From: Terrirubrum flagellatum
GTDB taxonomy: Bacteria; Pseudomonadota; Alphaproteobacteria; Rhizobiales; Beijerinckiaceae
Direction: 5' to 3'
Length of the DNA stretch: 64,000 bases
Assembly (NCBI RefSeq): GCF_022059845.1
Contig: NZ_CP091853.1
Span: 186,001 to 250,000 of the forward strand
The notes beneath the pieces were generated by a model that did no database searches, was not told the origin of the DNA, and worked only from the letters and a program-made list of their open reading frames with translations. Positions 44,451 to 52,352 of the stretch are shown here, in pieces. The stretch's first letter is position 1, and the number at the start of each line of letters is the position of its first letter. The translations under genes were made by a program, and so were the position numbers.

Positions 44451-45674
44451 ATGGCTGCCCAACAGAAGATTGGGCTGAGTGCATCACGTGATATCCCCTT
44501 CAACAAGTTGATGCTCAGCCAGGCGAATGTGCGGCGGGTGAAAGCCGGCATATCGATCGAGCAACTGGCGGAGAGTATTGCGCAGCGGACGTTGCTGCAG
44601 GGCCTGAGCGTCCGGCCGGTGCTGGATGGGGACGGGAAAGAGACCGGCATGTTCGAAGTTCCGGCTGGAGGCCGGCGCTATCGGGCGCTGGAGCTGCTGG
44701 TGAAGCAGAAGCGAATGGCGAAGACGCAGGGCCGCAGTCTCTATGTCAGACTGCGCGGGCCTGATCACGGCAAAGGCGCGGCCGGTAAATGGACGGACGC
44801 AGCGACCGGCCAGCACGGCGATCTCCTTGATCTGATCGGGCTCAGCCAGCGCCACGCGAGTCTTCGCGACACGTTGAACGAAGCGCGCTTGTTTCTGCGC
44901 CTGCCAAAAGCTGAACGGATCGATGATCAAAACGGAGAATGGAGCGGTGATCGAGAGACAACCGCAGCCGCACGCCGCCTGTTCTCCATGTCGCGGCCGG
45001 TCAGAGGCACGATCGCTGAAGTCTATCTCGGTGAGCGCGGCGTCGACCTCCGGAGCATTGGCGTTGACGCCAAGACATTGCGTTTCCACCCCTGCTGCCG
45101 CTATCGCGATCATCGCCGGGCGCGAACCCAGGAACTCCCTGCGCTGATCGCCGCTGTCACCAACGACGCCGGCGAAATCACCGGCGTGCATCGCACCTGG
45201 CTCGATCCATCGGGCAAAGCGAAGGCGCAGGTCGCTTCGCCGCGTCGGCCCATGGGCGCGATCCTCGGTCACGGCGTGCGCCTGGGCTGGCCGAATGCTC
45301 GTGCCTCCATCGACATGATCATCGCCGGCGAAGGCCTTGAGACTATGCTGTCGCTACGTACTGCGATGCCCGCGACGCCGATGATCGCGGCGACCTCAGC
45401 CAATCACCTCGCGGCGCTCCTGCTTCCTGCTTCATTGACTCGTCTCTACGTTGCGCTCGATCAGGATGCGGCCGGTCGACGCGCGGCGCAGCGATTGGGC
45501 GATCGCGCGCGCAGTCGAGGGATCGAGGTTCTGACGCTGCAGCCTGCGCTCGGCGATTTCAACGAAGATCTCCGGCGCTTTGGCGTCGACGCGCTCGTCC
45601 GGACCTTGCGCGCGCAACTCGTTCCTGCCGACGCGACCCGACTCCTGTCCGCAGGGCACGCCGTCAGCGAATGA
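44451..45674 (+). CDS. ParB N-domain fused to a Toprim (DUF7146-type) protein
   Basis: A 407-residue chimera. Residues 1-92 match the N-terminal nuclease/Srx-like part of plasmid ParB proteins (SSRDIPFNKL-type start, NVRRVKAGISIEQLAESI, PAGGRRYRALELLVKQKR). From about residue 94 it becomes the Toprim protein that usually follows parB on Hyphomicrobiales plasmids (GRSLYVRLRGPDHGKGAAGKWTDAATG, HGDLLDLI). The Toprim acidic residues are present: Glu294 in AGEGLETML, and Asp337 and Asp339 in ALDQDAAGR. The ParB HTH and the first ~45 residues of the Toprim protein are missing, as if a deletion had joined two neighbouring genes in frame near 44724-44732. GGAGA lies 8 bases before the ATG. Function is uncertain. 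Confidence 0.75.
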   Translation: MAAQQKIGLSASRDIPFNKLMLSQANVRRVKAGISIEQLAESIAQRTLLQGLSVRPVLDGDGKETGMFEVPAGGRRYRALELLVKQKRMAKTQGRSLYVRLRGPDHGKGAAGKWTDAATGQHGDLLDLIGLSQRHASLRDTLNEARLFLRLPKAERIDDQNGEWSGDRETTAAARRLFSMSRPVRGTIAEVYLGERGVDLRSIGVDAKTLRFHPCCRYRDHRRARTQELPALIAAVTNDAGEITGVHRTWLDPSGKAKAQVASPRRPMGAILGHGVRLGWPNARASIDMIIAGEGLETMLSLRTAMPATPMIAATSANHLAALLLPASLTRLYVALDQDAAGRRAAQRLGDRARSRGIEVLTLQPALGDFNEDLRRFGVDALVRTLRAQLVPADATRLLSAGHAVSE

Positions 45675-45985
45675 GCCGGGCGCGGCTGCTGCCGATCATC
45701 CGGATCGATCGCGGATTGTTTTCCGCTGGCGAGGGGCCGCGCCGCGGCCTTGAGAGGCGGCGATGAAGCGGCGGACGGCCCGGTCTCCGCAACGGCTGCG
45801 GTCAGGTTTCTTCCCCGCGCTGGCTGATCGCCAGCGCTCCTCGCGCAGCAACAAACCTGTCCTTCGCCGTCCTCCGCTGCGCTCCGGCCGTTTCGCTTTG
45901 CTCGCCGATGCGGATCCGGCCCGTCCGCCGCAGAGAATCGCCGCAAAGGCCGCGAACGGCGCGGCCGCCACCAGCGGAGACCATC
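45675..45985. other. 311-base GC-rich spacer between Toprim and DUF2493 genes
   Basis: I see no recognisable gene. An arginine-rich frame runs through it (45763-46014) but lacks a ribosome site and looks non-coding. The spacer carries inverted repeats such as GCTGGC-TGATC-GCCAGC and ends with the GGAGA ribosome site of the next gene. Confidence 0.5.
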
Positions 45986-46909
45986 ATGAACTTCGATCCA
46001 GACGACGGCTATGAGGCGCGTCACGCCTCATCTCCGACCGAACGCGTCATTAGCGAATTACAGCTCCACGGCCATCGCCCGCATCCCGACGAGCCCGATA
46101 CGCGGTCGCTTCCGGACGAACTCGCAATCAACGGCACTCTCGCTGATATTTTCGACGCTCTCATCGCAACGCTTGTCGATACACGGCTTGAACCCGATCT
46201 CGACGATTTGCTCTGGTCATCCGTCAATCTTTTCCACCGCGCCGTCGATCGCATCCAGCGACTGCTCGATCGCAACGAAGACGCCCAAAAGCGCAGCCAG
46301 CAGGAACAGGACGGTTCGGAAATTCGCTCGGTCGAACTCGAACGCCTCATTGCGGAGGGCCAAAGCCTGATCGAGCGCCGCGACGGGATGGAGCTGTTTC
46401 GCGACCACGCCGCCGAGTTGTTCGAGGCCCATACCGGCTCATCCTGGCGGCCGCGCTCCGGCTCGCTCGTCAATCATCGTCTGCTCACCGCGGCGATGAT
46501 CGACTCCAGAGATTTCCTCGCCGCCCGCCGTCGCATCGAGAACGATCCGCTGCTTCCGGCTGGGCCCCGGATCGCTTTCTCCGGAGGCATGGAGTGCAAC
46601 GATGTCAAGCGCATCTGGGACGCGCTCGACAAGGTTCGCGCCAAGCATCCTGACATGGTGCTCTTACACGGCGGCTCGCCCAAAGGCGCGGAGCGCATCG
46701 CGGCCTGCTGGGCTGATCATCACAAGGTGACGCAGGTCGCCTTTAAGCCGGACTGGACCCGTCACGCCAAGGCTGCGCCATTCAGGCGCAACGATCAGCT
46801 GCTTGAGACCATGCCGATCGGCGTCATCGTCTTCCCCGGCTCCGGGATCACAGAAAATCTCGCCGACAAGGCGCGCAAGCTCGGTATCCCCGTCTGGAGA
46901 TTCGGGTGA
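45986..46909 (+). CDS. DUF2493 (SLOG-like) plasmid accessory protein
   Basis: A 307-residue protein. The N-terminal two-thirds are largely helical with a central coiled-coil-like stretch (LLDRNEDAQKRSQQEQDG). The C-terminus from about residue 195 is a DUF2493 domain of the SLOG/lysine-decarboxylase-like Rossmann class: RIAFSGGMECNDVKRIWDAL, LLHGGSPKGAERIAACWA and VIVFPGSGITENLADKAR. Such proteins commonly follow the parB-Toprim pair on Rhizobiales plasmids, and nucleotide-derivative binding is proposed for the fold. The ATG at 45986 has GGAGA upstream. Confidence 0.82.
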   Translation: MNFDPDDGYEARHASSPTERVISELQLHGHRPHPDEPDTRSLPDELAINGTLADIFDALIATLVDTRLEPDLDDLLWSSVNLFHRAVDRIQRLLDRNEDAQKRSQQEQDGSEIRSVELERLIAEGQSLIERRDGMELFRDHAAELFEAHTGSSWRPRSGSLVNHRLLTAAMIDSRDFLAARRRIENDPLLPAGPRIAFSGGMECNDVKRIWDALDKVRAKHPDMVLLHGGSPKGAERIAACWADHHKVTQVAFKPDWTRHAKAAPFRRNDQLLETMPIGVIVFPGSGITENLADKARKLGIPVWRFG

Positions 46910-46930
46910 GGGGGAGAAAACGCTCCTCAC
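46906..46930 (+). terminator. Hairpin after the DUF2493 gene
   Basis: GTGAGG..GAG and CTCCTCAC pair across a short A-rich loop starting at the stop codon. There is no T-run, so termination is only possible. Confidence 0.3.
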
Positions 46931-46964
46931 TTGACGCGTCATCGAACCGTCTCCTAGGACTCGC

Positions 46965-47411
46965 ATGCGCCGGCGCGTTATTGCATGCGGTTTGGCGACA
47001 AGAATCCATCGGCGCGAGGAAAACTTGAAGAAATTCCGCGCCAACGGAATCCACAAGCTGCCCTGGGTCAACGGACGCGTGATCCGCTTTGTGCTTGATA
47101 ACGCCGGGCCAAGATTTGTCGCCGCGGATGTCTGTCGCGCGATCGGCTACAGATTGAACGCCGCCGGCGCGCCGAATACGACCGTGGCTCTTGCAACGAT
47201 CGATTCCACGGAGAAGGAACTCGCCGAACTGGAGGTTGATCCATCGCTGGTTCACCACCCCTATGTTCGATTCATGCTGATTTCCCCGATCGCTCTGATT
47301 CAGATCGTCGCGATGGCGCGCGAAAATGATCCCGGGCCCGTCGCCGAGGACCCGGCGATGCGCTTGTGGCTGTCGTCTGTTATCGCGAAACACGCCGAAG
47401 CGTCCGCGTGA
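46965..47411 (+). CDS. BRO-N-like domain protein
   Basis: A 148-residue protein. The central part VIRFVLDNAGPRFVAADVCRAIGYRL followed by DSTEKELAELE resembles the BRO-N (phage antirepressor/baculovirus repeat ORF) DNA-binding domain. The tail ISPIALIQIVAMAR..MRLWLSSVIAKHAE takes the place of the usual RLAFRS..FRRWVTHEVLPSI region. A homologous, frameshifted copy lies at 61954-62231 in the same orientation. It could be a phage-derived regulator; the family call is moderate. Confidence 0.6.
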   Translation: MRRRVIACGLATRIHRREENLKKFRANGIHKLPWVNGRVIRFVLDNAGPRFVAADVCRAIGYRLNAAGAPNTTVALATIDSTEKELAELEVDPSLVHHPYVRFMLISPIALIQIVAMARENDPGPVAEDPAMRLWLSSVIAKHAEASA

Positions 47412-47605
47412 TAGCGACAGACGGTGGGTACTTGCGGAAGGTTTGTGAACTGACGCCGTCAAAAGTTTCAACATGCCTGCATGGCGGTCGGCGAGCGCGA
47501 TGAACATAACGCCATCCGTCGATCGCATTGCTGAACATCATTGCGCCCGAGTGCCGAAAGGCCGTCGCTCTCGACAGATGCGTGTTGTGTCCGCATAGTT
47601 CGCTC

Positions 47606-48046
47606 ATGCCGATGGTGAGTCTCGATCTTGATCACGTTCACATCACGGTCTCCGATCGCGAGGCGTCCGCGGACTGGTACGAGCGCGTGCTGGGTTTGCG
47701 GCGCGACGCCCGCGTTCCCCATTGGGCGTCCGATCCGACGCAACCGCTGTTTATCGGCAGCGGTCGGTCGCGATCCTGCATCGCGCTTTTTCAGCGGCGG
47801 CCCGATGATCCGCCCCGCGCCGGCGATCATACGGTGGGGTTCGCCGTTTCAGGCGCCGATTTCCTCGCATTCGCCGCACGGCTCGACGCCCTCTCTCTGA
47901 CTCATCGCGACGGAGAGCCGTTGACGCGCGCCAACACCGTTGATCATGGCGCGGCCTGGTCGTTCCATTTTCTCGATCCCGACGGGAATCGGATCGAACT
48001 CACCAGCTACGATCACGAGATGATAGCCGCCGCACTGACGGCATAG
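47606..48046 (+). CDS. VOC (glyoxalase-fold) protein
   Basis: A 146-residue single-module VOC protein: LDLDHVHITVSDREASADWYERVLGLRR, GFAVSGADFLAFAARLDAL and a C-terminal WSFHFLDPDGNRIELTSY with the usual metal-site Glu. The ATG at 47606 is chosen where the conserved HVHITV strand follows; the ribosome site is weak. It precedes creatininase by 35 bases and is probably co-transcribed with it. The substrate is unknown. Confidence 0.8.
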   Translation: MPMVSLDLDHVHITVSDREASADWYERVLGLRRDARVPHWASDPTQPLFIGSGRSRSCIALFQRRPDDPPRAGDHTVGFAVSGADFLAFAARLDALSLTHRDGEPLTRANTVDHGAAWSFHFLDPDGNRIELTSYDHEMIAAALTA

Positions 48047-48081
48047 GACTTGCGTCGCGACTTCGCGCAGGAGAGTCGGTG

Positions 48082-48849
48082 ATGACGGTTCGGATGGCGG
48101 AGATGACGTGGTGCGACTATGCGCGACGGGTGGATGAAGGCCAGCCGGTGCTTCTGCCTGTGGGGTCCATCGAACAGCATGGCTTTCACATGCCGCTGTC
48201 GGTCGACGTTATCATTCCGCTGGCGCTGGCGAGCGAGGTTGCGCGGCGCGTCGGCGCGATCGTCGCGGAACCTTTCGCCTACGGCTATAAATCGCAACCG
48301 CGCTCCGGCGGCGGCCAGTCGTTTCGCGGCACGACGAGCCTCGACGGCGCCACTTTGACGGCGCTCATGCGTGATCTGCTGCGCGAGTTCGCGCGTCACG
48401 GCGTGCGGCGCGTCGCGCTGATCGACGGTCATTTCGAGAATGCGATGTTCCTGATCGAGGGCGTCGATCTGGCGCTGCGCGATCTCGCCGCGCAGGGCGT
48501 TCACGACATGAAGGTCGCGCGCATCGATTATTGGGAGTTCATTACGCTGGAAGCGCAGGCGGCGACGTTCGACGAGGGTTTTCCGGGCTGGGCGCTCGAA
48601 CACGCCTCGATCATGGAGACCTCGATGATGCTGCATTTGCGGCCCGATCTCGTCGATCTGTCACAAGTCGTCGAGGACGGGCCCGCGAAACTCGCGCTGT
48701 GGGATGCGTATCCGCTTCCCGACGGAACTGTGCCTTCGTCGGGCGTGCTGTCGACGACGCGCGGCGCAACAGCGGCGAAGGGCCGGATGCTCTTCGACGT
48801 CTACACCGCCGGCGTTGAACGGGCGGTCCGCGAAAGCTTCGCGCTATGA
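48082..48849 (+). CDS. crnA: Creatininase (creatinine amidohydrolase)
   Basis: A 255-residue metalloenzyme that interconverts creatinine and creatine. The metal ligands Glu31, His33, Asp42, His117 and Glu119 have exactly the spacing of the Pseudomonas enzyme (34/36/45/120/122 there). The blocks YGYKSQ.SGGG, GTTSLDGATLT and GHFENAMFLIEGVDLAL are those of true creatininase rather than of the many distant family members. The active-site Trp151, Trp170 and His174 (WALEH) also correspond. AGGAGA precedes the ATG at 48082. Its 3' end overlaps the convergent CodA-type gene by 6 bases. No creatinase is in the window. Confidence 0.87.
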   Translation: MTVRMAEMTWCDYARRVDEGQPVLLPVGSIEQHGFHMPLSVDVIIPLALASEVARRVGAIVAEPFAYGYKSQPRSGGGQSFRGTTSLDGATLTALMRDLLREFARHGVRRVALIDGHFENAMFLIEGVDLALRDLAAQGVHDMKVARIDYWEFITLEAQAATFDEGFPGWALEHASIMETSMMLHLRPDLVDLSQVVEDGPAKLALWDAYPLPDGTVPSSGVLSTTRGATAAKGRMLFDVYTAGVERAVRESFAL

Positions 48850-50142
48850 GACGCTGAAGGCGCGGATCACGGCTGGATCGACGCTCGTCGGCCGGCCGGG
48901 AAGCATCAGCGCCGACTGCGTCGGCTCGGAGCGGGCGATGACGTTGCCGCGTCGCACGACGGCAAGGCGCGGCGGCCGCAGCCGGATCGCCTCGAAGCCA
49001 TCCGCCGCCTGCAGAACGACGCAGTCTGCCGGTTTGCCGATTTCGATTCCGTAATCCCCGAGACCGAGAATCTTCGCTGGCAGCGTCGTGACGAGGTCGA
49101 GGCAGTCACGCATGCCTCGATGGCTCGACAGATGCGCTGCATGCACCGTCATGGAAGCGACGTCGAGCATATCGGCGCGCCCCAGCGGATACCAGGGGTC
49201 GAGCACGCTGTCGTGTCCCGTCGCAACCGTGCATCCGGCCGCCATCAGCTCTGGAATGCGCGCCAGGCCGCGGCGCTTCGGATAACTATCGAAGCGACCC
49301 TGCAGAAACATGTTGGCCAACGGATTGGTCACCACCTGCAGATCCGCCTTCGCCATCATCGTGATCAGGCGCGCAGCGTAGAAATTGTCCATCGAATGCA
49401 TTGAGGTGAGATGCGAGCCGACGGCGCGGCCGCCGAGCCCCAATCGTTTCGTCTCGTAGGCCAGCGTCTCGACGCAGCGGGAATTGGGATCGTCGTTCTC
49501 GTCGCAATGGAGATCGATCATCAGGCCGCGATCGGCGGCCAGCCTCGCAAGGCGGCGCACGGATTCATGGCCGAGTTCCGCTGTCGGTTCGAGATGGGGA
49601 ATACCGCCGACCACCTCGACGCCCTTGTCGAGCGCGCGGGCGATGTTGTCAGGCGTCTCGGGCGCCGAGAAATAACCCATTTGCGGAAACGCGACGAGCT
49701 GGAGATCGAGGTAGGGCGCGACCTCCTTCTTTACGTCGAGCAGCACGTCGACGGCGACGAGCCGCTTGTCGGTCACGTCGACATGGCTGCGGATGGCCAG
49801 CAAGCCCTGGCTGACGGCAAGATCGCAATAGGCGAGGGCGCGGCGGCGGAAATCTTCGGCGGGGATGGCGTCGCGGATGTCGTTCCAGATCGCGATGCCT
49901 TCGGCGAGCGTGCCGGAAACATTGAAGCGGCCCTGGAAGCCGAGCGCGAGCGTCGCATCGAGATGGAAATGCGCGTCGACGAAGGGCGGGCTGACGAACC
50001 GGCCGGTCGCGTCGATTGTTTCGCGCGCCTCACCCTGGATCGCCGGCGCGATTTCGACAAAGCGACCATCCTTGATCGCAAGGTCGATTCCGACGCGGCC
50101 GTCGGCCAGCGTCGCGCCGCGGATAAGAAGATCGAACGCCAT
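48844..50142 (-). CDS. CodA-type cytosine/creatinine deaminase
   Basis: A 432-residue amidohydrolase-superfamily deaminase. It follows E. coli CodA through its length: PPFVDAHFHLD (metal His58 and His60), RSHVDVTD, DLQLVAFPQMG, VGGIPHLEPT, DLHCDENDD (His and catalytic Glu), ANMFLQGRFDSYPKRRG and TGHDSVLDPWYPLG (metal Asp). Creatinine deaminases belong to this family, so creatinine to N-methylhydantoin is a real alternative to cytosine to uracil, and creatininase lies immediately downstream. The gene is third of a minus-strand hydrolase operon under a sigma-54-like promoter. Confidence 0.85.
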   Translation of the reverse strand: MAFDLLIRGATLADGRVGIDLAIKDGRFVEIAPAIQGEARETIDATGRFVSPPFVDAHFHLDATLALGFQGRFNVSGTLAEGIAIWNDIRDAIPAEDFRRRALAYCDLAVSQGLLAIRSHVDVTDKRLVAVDVLLDVKKEVAPYLDLQLVAFPQMGYFSAPETPDNIARALDKGVEVVGGIPHLEPTAELGHESVRRLARLAADRGLMIDLHCDENDDPNSRCVETLAYETKRLGLGGRAVGSHLTSMHSMDNFYAARLITMMAKADLQVVTNPLANMFLQGRFDSYPKRRGLARIPELMAAGCTVATGHDSVLDPWYPLGRADMLDVASMTVHAAHLSSHRGMRDCLDLVTTLPAKILGLGDYGIEIGKPADCVVLQAADGFEAIRLRPPRLAVVRRGNVIARSEPTQSALMLPGRPTSVDPAVIRAFSVS

Positions 50143-50145
50143 GGA

Positions 50146-50610
50146 TCAGGCCCTAGCCCAGGCTTCGAGCACCGCGGCGTCCTTGAGCTGTTGCGACGGC
50201 ATGCGTCTTTCAGCGAGCGTAGAACCGGATTCGGCGCGCAGCGCAGGAATGTCGATCGTCGGCATCCTCGCGGCGAGCGCCGGGCCCGACTGATCGAGCG
50301 AAGCGGCGTAATAGAGCTTGCGGACGCCAACCAGCGTCATCGTCGCAACGCAGAGCGAGCAGGGTTCGCAGGATGTGTAGAGATCGCAATCATCAAGACG
50401 CAGCGTCTTCAGGTTGCGGCAGGCGTCTCTGATCGCCTCAACCTCGCCATGCGAAGTCGGATCATAATGGGCGACGGAATGGTTGAGTCCTTCGCCAACG
50501 ATTTTTACGTCGCGCACGACGACGCAGCCGAACGGCGCGGTTCCCGGCTTTTGCAGAGACTCGCGCGACAAGGCGATGGCGCGGTCCATGAAGGCGTCGA
50601 TGTCAGTCAT
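50146..50610 (-). CDS. CMP/guanine deaminase-fold nucleobase deaminase
   Basis: A 154-residue zinc deaminase with the motifs HGEVEAI (zinc His and catalytic Glu) and SCEPCSLCVATM (two zinc Cys) and the N-terminal FMDRAIALSRESLQKPGTAPFGCVVV. This is the GuaD/TadA/cytosine-deaminase-like class; substrates range from guanine to modified bases. The ATG at 50610 has AGGAGG. It lies 3 bases before the CodA-type gene, and both are preceded by a TrzA/AtzA-type hydrolase, so the operon deaminates several N-heterocycles. Confidence 0.85.
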   Translation of the reverse strand: MTDIDAFMDRAIALSRESLQKPGTAPFGCVVVRDVKIVGEGLNHSVAHYDPTSHGEVEAIRDACRNLKTLRLDDCDLYTSCEPCSLCVATMTLVGVRKLYYAASLDQSGPALAARMPTIDIPALRAESGSTLAERRMPSQQLKDAAVLEAWARA

Positions 50611-50618
50611 GGCTCCTC

Positions 50619-52052
50619 CTATTCGAGAGCGGCGACTTCGCGGGCGACGGCTGCGACGCCGGCGTTGCGCGCGCGGACGCGGGGCAGAATGTCTCGCGCG
50701 GCTTTGACGATTGCAGCTTCGTCGATCGTCACGGCGCGTCCGTCCTCGACGAGCACGCGGCCATCGACGATGACGGTGCGCACGCCGCCGCCGCGTTCGC
50801 CGAAGACAAGCTGCTGCGCGGGATCGTTGAGCGGCGTCCACCAGGTCTCTGAGAGATCGTAGAGGACGAGATCGGCCTTGGCGCCGACCTCGATTGTTCC
50901 GAGATCGGCCTCCATCATCGCGGCCGCGCCGCCCGTCGTGCCCATGGCGAGCGCCTGTTCGACCGTGATCCAGCGGGCGCGATCGGGCTCCTGCGGCCGG
51001 TGCAGGATCGCGGCGAGCGTCATGGCGTCATGCATGATCGCGTTGTCGTTGGTGCTGACTCCGTCGGCGCCAAGCGCGCAAGTCACGTCCGCCGCGACGA
51101 ATTTCGGGATCGGCGGCACGCCTGATCCGATCTTGAGATTGCTCTCGGGATTGAAGACGGCGACGGCGCCCTTTTCCGCCATCAGCGCAATCTCGGAATC
51201 GGAAAGCCAGTTGCAGTGGGCGTTGCTCCAGCGCCGAGAGAAAGCGCCGATCGCCGCCATATGCTCGACCATCGAGCGGCCGTACTTCGCCCGCGCAAGT
51301 TCGGCCTGGGTGCGCGTCTCAAGGAGATGGCAGTGAACGCCGGAGTCACGCTCCTGCGCGATCTTTTCGCATGCGACGAGGAGCGCGTCAGAGCAACGCA
51401 TCGGATTGGAAGGCGCAGGAAAGATGCGAATGCGGCCAGCCCTTCGATCGAAGCGCGCCATCGCCTCGCGCACCACGCCGAGGCTCTCATCGAGCGGGCG
51501 CGGAGCCAGTGAATTGCCGGTCTTCAGCGCCGTCTTCAGACTCTCCGTCATTCGTTCGGGCGGCGGCAGGATGTCGGAATATTCGCCGTCGAAAATGCGC
51601 AGCGCGACGACGGCGCGCATGCCGCAATCCTCGAAGGCGCGCACGACGGTAGCGACATCGTCGATGGAAAACCACTGTTCGGGAAAATGATCGATCACCG
51701 ACGTCGCGCCGGTCTTCAGCATCTGCAGGCAGCCGATTGTCGCCGAGACGTAGATTTCCTCCTGCGAGCGATTGGCGGTGTCGACCTGGTTCTCCCACAT
51801 GAACACCTTGTGATTCATGCGGTCGGCGGTGCCGTGAGAAAGCTGCATGGGCGAATGCCAGTGCGCGTTGACAAGGCCTGGCGCGACGAGCCGTCCACGT
51901 CCTGAAATGACCGACGCGCCGGAAGGGGCGGCGAGTCCCCGGCCGATTGCGGCGATTCTGCCTTTCTCGATCAGAATGTCTTCCGAGGTGGTTGCGCCGG
52001 CTTTGGTGAGCACGCAGTCGGCGTCGCGGATCAACAGCGGCGCGTGGATCAT
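50619..52052 (-). CDS. TrzA/AtzA-type amidohydrolase (chlorohydrolase/aminohydrolase family)
   Basis: A 477-residue metal-dependent hydrolase. Metal-site blocks are NAHWHSPMQL (two His), GVHCHLLET (His with Glu-containing strand), NAHCNWLSDSE and LGADGVSTND (Asp). The long type III amidohydrolase frame with beta-sandwich ends (LLIRDADCVLTKAG, ADLVLYDLSETWW) matches the 5-methylthioadenosine/SAH deaminase, atrazine/melamine hydrolase and hydroxydechloroatrazine group. It releases ammonia or an amine from a ring. It is first in the minus-strand operon, about 22 bases from the predicted sigma-54 transcription start; GGGAGG precedes the ATG. Confidence 0.85.
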   Translation of the reverse strand: MIHAPLLIRDADCVLTKAGATTSEDILIEKGRIAAIGRGLAAPSGASVISGRGRLVAPGLVNAHWHSPMQLSHGTADRMNHKVFMWENQVDTANRSQEEIYVSATIGCLQMLKTGATSVIDHFPEQWFSIDDVATVVRAFEDCGMRAVVALRIFDGEYSDILPPPERMTESLKTALKTGNSLAPRPLDESLGVVREAMARFDRRAGRIRIFPAPSNPMRCSDALLVACEKIAQERDSGVHCHLLETRTQAELARAKYGRSMVEHMAAIGAFSRRWSNAHCNWLSDSEIALMAEKGAVAVFNPESNLKIGSGVPPIPKFVAADVTCALGADGVSTNDNAIMHDAMTLAAILHRPQEPDRARWITVEQALAMGTTGGAAAMMEADLGTIEVGAKADLVLYDLSETWWTPLNDPAQQLVFGERGGGVRTVIVDGRVLVEDGRAVTIDEAAIVKAARDILPRVRARNAGVAAVAREVAALE

Positions 52053-52084
52053 CGGTCCTCCCGGAGGCTCGAGAAATCGACGAC

Positions 52085-52100
52085 TGCAAGAGGCGAGCCA
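52085..52100 (-). promoter_or_regulatory. Sigma-54 (-24/-12) promoter for the hydrolase operon
   Basis: Read on the minus strand, TGGCTCGCCTCTTGCA matches the consensus TGGCACGNNNNTTGCA at all fixed positions but one (T for A), with exact GG-N10-GC spacing. The start of transcription would fall near 52074, 22 bases before the ATG at 52052, with a good ribosome site between. Confidence 0.7.
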
Positions 52101-52193
52101 CGCCGTTCCGAGGGTTTTTCACGCTCGTGACGGTCGCTGCGCCATGTTTCTGTTCAGGAATGATTATTTCTTAATCAGAAATATCGACTCTTG

Positions 52194-52205
52194 GGCACCA
52201 GTGCC
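52194..52205. promoter_or_regulatory. Candidate enhancer-binding-protein site GGCAC-CA-GTGCC
   Basis: A perfect 5+5 inverted repeat lies about 95 bases upstream of each of the two sigma-54 elements, the usual distance for NtrC-type activators. The sequence shares GCAC/GTGC half-sites with NtrC boxes but has a shorter spacer, so the identity of the activator is open. Confidence 0.45.
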
Positions 52206-52288
52206 TGCAGACCCTGCCGCCATCAGCAAGCATAAGAAATAATTGGTCTTTCAGGCCGAGGCGCGGGTGGTGAGGGAGCTTCCGATCT

Positions 52289-52304
52289 TTGGCACGCGCC
52301 TTGC
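52289..52304 (+). promoter_or_regulatory. Sigma-54 (-24/-12) promoter for the VOC-ABC importer operon
   Basis: TTGGCACGCGCCTTGC contains TTGGCACG, four bases and TTGC with exact GG-N10-GC spacing. This is an almost perfect sigma-54 element. Transcription would start near 52316, 37 bases before the ATG of the VOC gene at 52353. Confidence 0.8.
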
Positions 52305-52352
52305 GATCTCCTTGCGGCAGCGCCGCGAACGGCGGTCCAGGGAGCGTTCGGC

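Larger units (their letters stand above)
52053..52352. other. Divergent 300-base control region of the nitrogen island
   Basis: No gene lies here. It holds one -24/-12 element in each direction (52085-52100 minus and 52289-52304 plus), an AT-rich inverted repeat TGATTA-N5-TAATCA (52161-52177) and GGCAC-CA-GTGCC (52194-52205) between them. This is the arrangement expected for one activator controlling two sigma-54-dependent operons. Confidence 0.7.

Noticed and set aside
49411-50862. A 483-codon plus-strand frame opposite the CodA-type and deaminase genes
   Set aside because: Shadow of well-supported hydrolase genes; no ribosome site or motif.
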